NCBI RefSeq assembly: GCF_006546825.1
Contig: NZ_VICC01000004.1
Span: 1 to 64,000, forward strand
DNA: 64,000 nt
Direction of reading: 5' to 3'
From: Actinomyces oris
GTDB lineage: Bacteria > Actinomycetota > Actinomycetes > Actinomycetales > Actinomycetaceae
Shown in pieces: positions 55,397-62,721 of the stretch (the stretch's first letter is position 1; every line of letters starts with the position of its first letter). Made by a program: the position numbers and the translations under genes. Below the pieces are notes generated by a model. The model saw only the letters and a list, made by a program, of their open reading frames with translations. It was not told where the DNA came from and made no database searches.

Positions 55397-56770
55397 TCAC
55401 GCCTGCTGGGCGGGCGCCACAGCGGAGTCGGTGGGCTCATCCCGCGGTGGGGCGGCCGGCTCGTCGTCGATGCCCAGCTGGGCGGCCTCGCGCAGGGGAG
55501 GTTGCAGGACGGCGGCCCCCAGCACGATCGGCAGGTAGGCGGGCAGCACCGTCCAGGGCCCCACGAAGACGTTCTGCACCACGGTCAGAGCCGCGAAGAA
55601 CAGCCAGGGCGTGGCCTTGAGGCGTCCCAGGTCGCGCATCATCGCCGCCAGCGCCATTCCCGCGATGAGCAGCAGCAGCAGGCCGCCCGGGATCGAGGCC
55701 GCCGCCCACATGTCCATGAGGCCCGAGTGCAGCTCGATGCGGCCGCCGAACATGAAGTTCTCGACGTAACCGTTCTCCGGGTCGTAGCCCAGGGCGGCCA
55801 TCCCTTGCTTGGCCACCCACAGGTCCTCGAAACGGGGCTTGACGCCGGCTCCGTACCCCCAGGGCCGGTTCTGGAACAGTGCCCAGGAGGCTCCCAGCTC
55901 GGGGCGGGCGGACAGGAGCAGGCCCGCCGAGCTGGAGGACTGGGCAATGGTCCGGTTCTGGGCGTCCTCGCCCAGGGTCCCGGACTCCGAGGCCATGACC
56001 ACCCCGACCATCGCCACGATCCCCACGACCGCCAGAACGAGGATCTGGGAGATCGCCAGGCGCCGGGGAGTGGGCACGTGCCATCGGGCCCAGGACGCCA
56101 GGGCCTGCCAGATGACCGTGCCCAGGATGATGGCCAGGAAGGCCAGGGTGGAGCGCGAGTCGGAGACGAGGAAGACGCCGCTGAGCACCAGCAGGGCCAC
56201 GATCTGCACCAGCCGGCGCTGGTCGGCCACGAGACTGAGGACCATGATCGTCACCGCCGCACCGATCCCGAACTTCCACGGGTTGGAGCTGGTCTGCAGC
56301 AGGGGCAGCGCGTCCAGGAACATGCCGAAGCCGACCGCCAGGGCCGCGCGCCTCGCGCCCAGCCGGCGGGCCCCCCACACGAAGACGGCCACCGCACAGG
56401 GCACCGCCAGCAGGCTCAAGGTGGTGACCCGGCGGGCCCAGGCCTCGACGACGAAGCTGCTCTCGGCCAGCAGGGACATGATGTAGGCCGTGCCCGACGC
56501 CAGGATGGACAGCACGAGCAGCAGCGAGAAGCGGCGCGCCTTGCGCACGGCCGTCCAGGTGATGGGGACCGAGGCGAGTGCGGCACAGTCCCCGACGCTC
56601 AGGGCTGCCGCCAACTCGCGGCGCACACCCACGCAGACCAGCAGGACGACGGCGATCGCCATCTCCAGCCGCCGCCATGTCGTCCCCGGTTCGCGGCTCG
56701 ATTCAGGATCAGCGCCCGACGGCGTCCGCGAGTCCTGGTGGGAAGTGCCCTGCGACCATGTCTGGGCCAC
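55397..56770 (-). CDS. O-antigen polymerase/ligase-like membrane protein
   Basis: 457 residues with about ten to eleven membrane helices. The large periplasmic-type loop (about 270-340, with ARPELGASWALFQNRPWGYGAGV and HSGLMDMWAA) is typical of Wzy/WaaL proteins that join lipid-linked glycans. GTG start 6 nt after the Wzz-like stop. Pairs with the flippase and chain-length genes to make a Wzx/Wzy-type pathway. Which reaction (polymerase or ligase) cannot be decided. Confidence 0.82.
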   Translation of the reverse strand: MAQTWSQGTSHQDSRTPSGADPESSREPGTTWRRLEMAIAVVLLVCVGVRRELAAALSVGDCAALASVPITWTAVRKARRFSLLLVLSILASGTAYIMSLLAESSFVVEAWARRVTTLSLLAVPCAVAVFVWGARRLGARRAALAVGFGMFLDALPLLQTSSNPWKFGIGAAVTIMVLSLVADQRRLVQIVALLVLSGVFLVSDSRSTLAFLAIILGTVIWQALASWARWHVPTPRRLAISQILVLAVVGIVAMVGVVMASESGTLGEDAQNRTIAQSSSSAGLLLSARPELGASWALFQNRPWGYGAGVKPRFEDLWVAKQGMAALGYDPENGYVENFMFGGRIELHSGLMDMWAAASIPGGLLLLLIAGMALAAMMRDLGRLKATPWLFFAALTVVQNVFVGPWTVLPAYLPIVLGAAVLQPPLREAAQLGIDDEPAAPPRDEPTDSAVAPAQQA

Positions 56771-56776
56771 GGCCGG

Positions 56777-57436
56777 TCAGGCGTCTTCCCGAGAGCGACG
56801 ACGCCCAATGATGAGCAGCGGGTCCTCGACCTTGTCCTGCGGGTTCTTCTGACTCAGGAAGTACAGCAGGATCGCCACGATGGCGCCGGCGGCCAGCCCG
56901 ATGGCGGTCCCGATCAGCGCGGTCGACATGGCCGACAGGCTCGAGGGGGCGGAGGGGGTCGTGGGGGAGTCGACCACCTTGAGCGTCGCGGTGGTGTTTC
57001 CCGCCTGCCCGGAGCTGGACAGGTCGCGGGCCACCGAGTCCAGGGCGGTCAGCTCGGCCTCGGCGATCCTGTGGGCGCGCTGGGGATCCGTGCTGGTGGC
57101 TCGGATCTCCACCAGGGTGGTGCCGGTCTTGCTTGTCACCGAGACGGACTTGCGCAGCTCGTCCTGACTGATCCCCGTGTCCTTGGAGACCTCCGCGAAG
57201 GTGCTCTCCGAGGTCCCGATCTCCACCAACGTCGGCATGATGGAGGTCAGGTAGTTGAAGGTGTTGGGGAGGTTGGCCTCACTGTTCTCCACACCCAGAT
57301 TCGCATTGGCGGTGGAGGTGTACTGCGCCGGCGTCAACAGGCCGAAGACAGTGCCGATGATGGTGCCCAGCACAACGTGCATGACCACCAGGACTGCGTT
57401 CTTGCGCAGCGCGATGATGAGGGTTTCCGGGTCCAT
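56777..57436 (-). CDS. Wzz-like polysaccharide chain-length determinant
   Basis: 219 residues with two membrane helices (about 12-35 and 175-197) flanking an extracytoplasmic helical region, the Wzz/YveK plan. The proline-rich end before the second helix (DSPTTPSAPSSLS) is characteristic. A BY-kinase domain is absent. I chose the ATG (MDPETLIIALRKN) although its ribosome-binding site is weak; a TTG 18 codons upstream has none. The polymerase gene follows after 6 bp. Confidence 0.85.
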   Translation of the reverse strand: MDPETLIIALRKNAVLVVMHVVLGTIIGTVFGLLTPAQYTSTANANLGVENSEANLPNTFNYLTSIMPTLVEIGTSESTFAEVSKDTGISQDELRKSVSVTSKTGTTLVEIRATSTDPQRAHRIAEAELTALDSVARDLSSSGQAGNTTATLKVVDSPTTPSAPSSLSAMSTALIGTAIGLAAGAIVAILLYFLSQKNPQDKVEDPLLIIGRRRSREDA

Positions 57437-57678
57437 GGGTTCCGTTTCGGTGATTGCGGGAGCAACAGAATAGCGCGCCGTTTGGGGCAAGAGCCGGGCA
57501 CAGGAAGTGACTCACCTCCTTCCCGGGCACTTCTCAGAACTCGTTGGGTCGTCGGGGTTTGAGGATTGCTGGCACTCGCAGGGTGATCGACCGGTCGGGT
57601 AGTGACCAATGCGACGAGACGCCGCCAGGCGCGGTGGGACCAACGACGATGCGGGGGCGAGTGACTCCTCGGCAGCGC

Positions 57679-58461
57679 TCAGGGCGCGTTGGAGGACTCG
57701 GTGGCGCTGTGGCGGTGGACGGCGCTCTCGGTGCGCGAGTCGGTCCCCGCCCCCGAGGCGTCCTCGGAGCCGTGTGAGTTGTCTGCGGGGCCGGAGTGGA
57801 GGGTGGGCTCGGCCTTCAGGCCGCGCAGGCCGTTCCACGCGAGGTTGACCATGTGGGCAGCCACCTCCTCCTTGCTCATCGAGCGGTTCTCCAACCACCA
57901 CTGAGCCGGCATGGCCACGATACCCACCAGCATCTGGGCGTACAACGGGGCCGTGCGCGGGTCGAGGTCGTGGGCGGCGAACTGCGAGGCGAGGATCCCG
58001 GAGACCTCGATAGCGACGTCGGCCAGCAGCGTGGAGTAGGTGCCGGCGGCGCGGTCCGAGCCGGCCGAGAGGATGCGGAAACCGTCGGGGGAGTCCTCGA
58101 TATAGGTCAGCAGGGCCAGGGCGGCCCGCTCGGCGACCCGTGAGGCCGAGCCGGAGGCGTCAGATCCTCCTGTTTCGTGACGCCCGGCCTCCGGCGCCGC
58201 CGCGGCGTCCGCGGCCGGGTCCGCGATCGCCGAGGAGATCGCGGCCGAGATCGTGGTGATCTCCCGGTCGACGACGACGGCGTACAGGCCCTCCTTGCCG
58301 CCGAAGTGCTCGTAGACCACCGGTTTGGACACCTGGGCGCGGGCCGCCACCTCCTCCACACTCGTGGCGTCGAAGCCGCGTTCGGCGAACAGCCCGCGGG
58401 CCACGGCGATGAGCTGCTCGCGCCGCTCGCTGGCGCTCATACGGGTGCGCTTGGCCGCCAT
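57679..58461 (-). CDS. TetR-family transcriptional regulator
   Basis: 260 residues. The N-terminal HTH (about 12-60: REQLIAVARGLFAERGFDATSVEEVAARAQVSKPVVYEHFGGKEGL) is classical. The ligand domain is variable, with an Ala/Gly/Ser-rich insert at about 82-110. Its ATG is 4 nt after the stop of the acyltransferase gene, so the two form an operon. A 10-bp palindrome CGACCGGTCG at 57588-57597 lies downstream, before the Wzz-like gene. Its target is not known. Confidence 0.9.
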   Translation of the reverse strand: MAAKRTRMSASERREQLIAVARGLFAERGFDATSVEEVAARAQVSKPVVYEHFGGKEGLYAVVVDREITTISAAISSAIADPAADAAAAPEAGRHETGGSDASGSASRVAERAALALLTYIEDSPDGFRILSAGSDRAAGTYSTLLADVAIEVSGILASQFAAHDLDPRTAPLYAQMLVGIVAMPAQWWLENRSMSKEEVAAHMVNLAWNGLRGLKAEPTLHSGPADNSHGSEDASGAGTDSRTESAVHRHSATESSNAP

Positions 58462-58465
58462 GGCC

Positions 58466-59686
58466 CTAGCCCCTCTCGCTGTGGTCCGCCGGCCGGGTGG
58501 GGCGACGGCGCTCGGACCACTGGGCGAAGCGCGCCGAGGCCAGAGCCCCGGTGCGGCGGGCCAGCCGGTGGCTGGGGGCCTCGATGTAGCGCTGGAACAA
58601 CCAGGTCAGCGGCGCCGAGGCCAACGGCGCCAGGATGAGCACCCACCACGGCGAGATCGAGTGCGTCAGCAGCCGCAGCGAGACCACGACCGGCTCGTGC
58701 ACCAGGTACAGGGAGAAGGACATGAGGCCCAGGTACTGCACGGTGCGCGAGCGCAGCAGGCCGCGCAGCGCCCCGGCCCGCACCACGAGGTGGACCAGGT
58801 AGGCCGCGGCCGCCAGGGTGACCGCGTTGGCCAGACGCTGAGCCGTGTGGCTCTCCATCCCCGGCCACCAGGCCAGGGTGATGAGCAGCAGGCACACCAG
58901 GGCCTGCGCCGCCGCCCAGGGCTGGGGGCGCTGCGGCACCGGGGCGGGGTTGTGCCCCCAGGCCCAGCCCATGACCGCGCCGACGGTGAAGACCGGCAGG
59001 TAGCTGCCCGAGCCGGGGCTGGCGGTGATGACGGGCACCGCCAGGGCCGCCACCACCGGCAGCCAGGAGATCCGCCAGCGGGCGCACAGGGCCACCCCGA
59101 GGATCATCAGGGGCAGCACGAAGGAGAAGATCGCCTCGGCGTGCAACGACCACAGGACGGTATTGCGGTAGGCGTGCTTGGGGATGAGCAGGTACTCCAT
59201 GAGCATCTGGCGCGCCCCGAGCCCCACGGGGTGAGTGACGGTCATCCAGTGCCCCAGCGCCGGATCCTCCGAGCGCGGCACGAGCAGCATCGCGATGACC
59301 GCGAAGGTGGTGGAGGCCGCCGCCGGCAGCCACAGGCGCACGAAGCGCCTCGGGGCGTAGTCGACCCAGTCGAAGCGCCGCCCCTGGGCGTGGCGGCGGG
59401 CCACCGGGTAGGTCAGGGCCACACCGGACAGGACGAAGAAGATGAGGACGGCCTCATGGCCCGCCCACAGCAGGTGGAGGGGGCTCTGGGTGAGGATCCG
59501 GTTGAAGGTGCCGGTGGGGACGGTGCCGGGCCGCGCCCCGACCTCCGCCAGTGCGGGGACGGTCTCCAGGGCGTGGTGGATGAGCACGACGACGGCGGCC
59601 AGCCCGCGCAGCCCGTCGAGCTCGATGAGTCGCACCGCTGCCGGCTTGCCGGAGGAGGGAGGGGGAGCGGAGGGGGAACTGGACAT
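58466..59686 (-). CDS. Acyltransferase 3 family membrane protein
   Basis: A probable O-acetyl/acyl-transferase of surface glycans. 406 residues and about ten membrane helices. The signature RLIELDGLRGLAAVVVLIHH (about 18-37) carries the family GxRGxAxxxVxxxH pattern. VLSGVALTYPVARR and PRRFVRLWLP follow. I start at MSSSPSAPPP (59686); a frame running upstream to 59941 crosses the divergent tRNA gene and is rejected. Co-transcribed with the TetR gene. Confidence 0.85.
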   Translation of the reverse strand: MSSSPSAPPPSSGKPAAVRLIELDGLRGLAAVVVLIHHALETVPALAEVGARPGTVPTGTFNRILTQSPLHLLWAGHEAVLIFFVLSGVALTYPVARRHAQGRRFDWVDYAPRRFVRLWLPAAASTTFAVIAMLLVPRSEDPALGHWMTVTHPVGLGARQMLMEYLLIPKHAYRNTVLWSLHAEAIFSFVLPLMILGVALCARWRISWLPVVAALAVPVITASPGSGSYLPVFTVGAVMGWAWGHNPAPVPQRPQPWAAAQALVCLLLITLAWWPGMESHTAQRLANAVTLAAAAYLVHLVVRAGALRGLLRSRTVQYLGLMSFSLYLVHEPVVVSLRLLTHSISPWWVLILAPLASAPLTWLFQRYIEAPSHRLARRTGALASARFAQWSERRRPTRPADHSERG

Positions 59687-59917
59687 GCCCCCATCCTGCC
59701 CTGTCCTCCCAGCCGACCGCGAAGTCCGAGGAGTGTGGCATACGCCCCGCTCAGACGGGAGACCCGGTGCCAGGTCCGGTCCTGGAGGCGACCGGGGCGC
59801 AACCGGGCGCGACCGGGGCGCGCTGAGCCGCCGCGAAGGTGCCGAGTGCGACCGGGACATGAGAGACTGTCCCGGCGTCTCGCCCCTCGCCGTCAGGCCC
59901 GGGTCGGGATGCGTCCT

Positions 59918-59989
59918 TCCGCCCTGGTGTAGCGGCAGCACGCAGGCCTTTGGAGCCTTGAGGCCCGGGTTCGAATCCTGGGGGCGGAG
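59918..59989 (+). tRNA. tRNA-Gln (anticodon UUG)
   Basis: A 72-nt cloverleaf. Acceptor stem TCCGCCC/GGGCGGA with discriminator G. The anticodon loop CTTTGGA (59948-59954) gives anticodon TTG, reading CAA. The T-arm contains GGTTCGAATCC. No encoded CCA. It precedes glmU and prs, an order familiar in other actinobacteria. Confidence 0.95.
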
Positions 59990-60181
59990 CGGCGTAGCAT
60001 GAGCGGCGTTGGGGTTCCCTCGCTCTCACGCCCGACGGCGGTCACCCGGTCGCCGGCGGGATACGCGCCAACCGTCCATCCGTACCTGATTTCAGAAACC
60101 GTTGGAGTCCGTCCCCGGCCTCCGCCCGGTCGCGGCCGGAGACGTCGGGAGCCCGGGCGCGAACCTGTGAGAAGAGGACAC

Positions 60182-61174
60182 GTGACGTCAACCGCACCCG
60201 CCGCCGTCATCGTCATGGCCGCAGGCAAGGGAACTCGTATGCGATCGGTCACCCCCAAGGTCCTGCACCGGATCGGCGGTCGCAGCCTCGTGGACCACGC
60301 CGTCACCGCGGCCAGGGGGCTGGAGCCCCAGCACCTCGTCGTCGTTGTGCGCCACGAGCGCGACGCCGTCATCGCCCACCTCGCCGAGGTCGCCCCCGAT
60401 GCCGTTCCGGCCGACCAGGACGAGGTGCCCGGTACCGGGCGGGCCGTCGCCTGCGGGCTGGCCGCCCTCCCCGAGGACCTCATCGGGCCCGTCGTCGTCA
60501 CCAGCGGGGACGTCCCGCTGCTGGACACCGCCACCCTGAAGGAACTCCTGGCTCAGCATCATGAGCGCGGGGATGCCGTCACCCTGCTGACCACCGAGCT
60601 CGAGGACCCCACCGGCTACGGGCGAGTCGTGCGCGAGGCGGACGGCACCGTCTCGGCCGTCGTCGAGCAGCGCGACGCCAGCGAGGCCCAGCGCGCTATC
60701 CGCGAGATCAACGCCGGCGTCTACGTCTTCGACGCCGCCCACCTGCGCACCGCCCTGGCGACCCTGGGCACGGACAACGACCAGGGCGAGGTCTACCTCA
60801 CCGACGTCGTCGCCCATGCCCACCAGACCGGCCGGTCCACCAGCGCGCTGGTCGCCACCGACCACTGGCTCGTCGAGGGCTGCAACGACCGCGCCCAGCT
60901 CGCCGAGCTCGGCGCCGAGCTCAACCGCCGCGTCCTGGCCGGCTGGATGGCCCAGGGCGTCGGCGTCGTCGACCCGGCCTCCACCTGGGTGGACGTCACC
61001 GCCGAGCTCGCTCAGGACGTCACCCTCGAGCAGGGTGTCCTCGTACGCGGAACCACCCGGATCGGCCAGGGTGCCCGGGTGGGCGCCTACGCGATCCTCA
61101 CCGACGCCGTCATCCCGGCCGGCTGTGTCGTGGCCCCCTTCAGCCAGCTCGACGCCGATGCCGCCCAGGCCTGA
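60182..61174 (+). CDS. glmU: UDP-GlcNAc pyrophosphorylase, GlmU with truncated acetyltransferase domain
   Basis: 330 residues from a GTG with AGAGGA 4 nt upstream; the family is about 450-490. The uridylyltransferase domain is whole: MAAGKGTRM (12-20), PKVLHRI with K26, SGDVPLL, YGRVVR, REINAGVYVFD and NDQGEVYLTDVV. The left-handed beta-helix begins (about 265) but ends after roughly three coils at DADAAQA. The residues of the acetyl-CoA site further along in normal GlmU (for example the NYDG and KH region) are absent. The 137 bp to prs cannot hold the rest. It probably forms UDP-GlcNAc only, and glucosamine-1-phosphate acetylation must come from elsewhere. UDP-GlcNAc feeds peptidoglycan and the local polysaccharide. 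Confidence 0.85.
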   Translation: MTSTAPAAVIVMAAGKGTRMRSVTPKVLHRIGGRSLVDHAVTAARGLEPQHLVVVVRHERDAVIAHLAEVAPDAVPADQDEVPGTGRAVACGLAALPEDLIGPVVVTSGDVPLLDTATLKELLAQHHERGDAVTLLTTELEDPTGYGRVVREADGTVSAVVEQRDASEAQRAIREINAGVYVFDAAHLRTALATLGTDNDQGEVYLTDVVAHAHQTGRSTSALVATDHWLVEGCNDRAQLAELGAELNRRVLAGWMAQGVGVVDPASTWVDVTAELAQDVTLEQGVLVRGTTRIGQGARVGAYAILTDAVIPAGCVVAPFSQLDADAAQA

Positions 61175-61311
61175 CGCATGAGCGCACCGCAGCTTCGGCC
61201 CCGACCGGTGAGGCCGTCATGGCTCTGCCGGCCGAAGCGATCACTGACCTTCACCTCCGTCTCCAACAGTCACATCGAGGGCCGCACCGGCCGTGAGAAG
61301 GGAACCACGTC

Positions 61312-62304
61312 ATGACGGGCATCATTACCAAGGGTGAGAAACGGCTGGTCGTCGTCTCCGGACGCGCTCATCCCGAGCTCGCCCGGGACGTGGCCAGCGA
61401 GCTCGGCACCGAGGTGCTGTCCTCCACGGCCTACGACTTCGCCAACGGGGAGACCTACGTCCGCTTCAACGAGTCGGTGCGCGGCTGCGACGTGTTCGTC
61501 GTCCAGTCCCACGGCGACCGCGTCAACGACTGGCTCATGGAGCAGCTCATCATGGTTGACGCCCTCAAGCGCGCCTCCGCCAAGCGCATCACCGTGGTCG
61601 CCCCCTTCTTCCCCTACGCCCGTCAGGACAAGAAGCACCTGGGGCGCGAGCCCATCAGCGCCCGCCTCGTGGCCGACCTCTACAAGACCGCCGGCGCCGA
61701 CCGCCTCATGAGCGTGGACCTGCACACCTCCCAGGAGCAGGGCTTCTTCGACGGCCCCTGGGACCACCTGTGGGCCCAGCCGGTGCTCGTGGACTATGTG
61801 CGCACCCGCGTCGACCCGGCCAATGCCGCCGTCGTCTCACCCGACGCCGGCCGCATCCGGGTGGCCGAGCGCTGGGCCAACCAGCTCGGCGGCACCCCGC
61901 TCGCCTTTGTCCACAAGACCCGCGACGTCACCCGCCCCAACGAGTCGGTGGCCAACCGCGTCGTCGGCGACGTCGAGGGACGCTCCTGCGTCCTGGTCGA
62001 TGACATGATCGACACCGGCGGCACCATCGCCAAGGCCGTCCAGGTGCTCCTGGACTCCGGGGCCAAGGACGTCATCGTCGCCGCGACCCACGGGGTGCTC
62101 TCCGGGCCGGCTGTGGACCGGCTCTCCACCTGCGGGGCCCGCGAGGTCATCGTCACCGACACCCTGCCGATCCCCGCCGGCAAGCGCTTCGAGCAGCTGA
62201 CGGTCCTGCCGATCGCGCCGCTGCTGGCGCGCGCCATCAAGGCCGTTTTCGACGACGGCTCAGTGGCGGAGCTCTTCGACACCGTCGGCGTCGCCGGCGA
62301 CTGA
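61312..62304 (+). CDS. prs: Ribose-phosphate pyrophosphokinase
   Basis: Makes PRPP from ribose-5-phosphate and ATP for nucleotides, His, Trp and NAD; also the source of decaprenyl-phosphate-arabinose precursors in relatives. 330 residues. Motifs: FANGETYVRF, PYARQDKKHLGREPISA (regulatory and catalytic loop), DLHTSQEQGFF and the PRPP-binding LVDDMIDTGGTIAKA. ATG with GAGAAGGGAA 8 nt upstream. It follows glmU, the conserved actinobacterial order. Confidence 0.96.
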   Translation: MTGIITKGEKRLVVVSGRAHPELARDVASELGTEVLSSTAYDFANGETYVRFNESVRGCDVFVVQSHGDRVNDWLMEQLIMVDALKRASAKRITVVAPFFPYARQDKKHLGREPISARLVADLYKTAGADRLMSVDLHTSQEQGFFDGPWDHLWAQPVLVDYVRTRVDPANAAVVSPDAGRIRVAERWANQLGGTPLAFVHKTRDVTRPNESVANRVVGDVEGRSCVLVDDMIDTGGTIAKAVQVLLDSGAKDVIVAATHGVLSGPAVDRLSTCGAREVIVTDTLPIPAGKRFEQLTVLPIAPLLARAIKAVFDDGSVAELFDTVGVAGD

Positions 62305-62373
62305 GACAGTCGGGTCCGCTCCTCGCAGGACCCCCATGAGCCACCGCGCGCCGGCTCCGGCCGCCGCGCTCCC

Positions 62374-62415
62374 GCCCTCGCCGAGCCCCTCACCGGGCCC
62401 GGCGAGGGCGTTTTT
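62374..62415 (+). terminator. Intrinsic terminator after prs
   Basis: A 15-bp stem with one mismatch (62374-62388 and 62395-62409), a 6-nt loop and a following T5 tract (62411-62415). One of the few T-tract terminators in the window. Confidence 0.85.
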
Positions 62416-62721
62416 CATGGGGTGGGCTCCCCATGACGGCGAGTCGCGCTCGAAGTGTGCAGTAACCTTCAGATAACGATTTCGTTGCAAACCGACCTTG
62501 CGGTCACGTAGCGTGGCGCCGTCATCGAATTGTGTTCCTTTCGTTGCCTCTTCGTGTTCCGCATGGTCGGATGCGCTCCCCGAACTAACAAGCGCTACCA
62601 GTTACATTAATCGTTATCGCAGACATTCATCCGGTGACTCATGTGGGCCTCATCCGTCCCGGTACCAGCGATGATCTGTGATCCGCTTGCGCGTCGCTCG
62701 CCATATATACCGGAGGTTCCT
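62416..62721 (+). promoter_or_regulatory. 306-bp low-GC upstream region of the third propeller gene
   Basis: No gene. It contains GATAACG (62472-62478, the complement of CGTTATC) and CGTTATCGC (62612-62620), the exact 9-mer also found before the first propeller gene, and GGTCACGTA (62502-62510), close to the TCACGTGA seen there. CATTAAT next to the 9-mer may be part of a promoter. The gene's own ribosome-binding site is CGGAGG, 5 nt before the GTG. Confidence 0.5.

Noticed and set aside
61175-61311. Missing GlmU acetyltransferase part as a frameshifted remainder
   Set aside because: The gap to prs is only 137 bp and its frames show no hexapeptide repeats.
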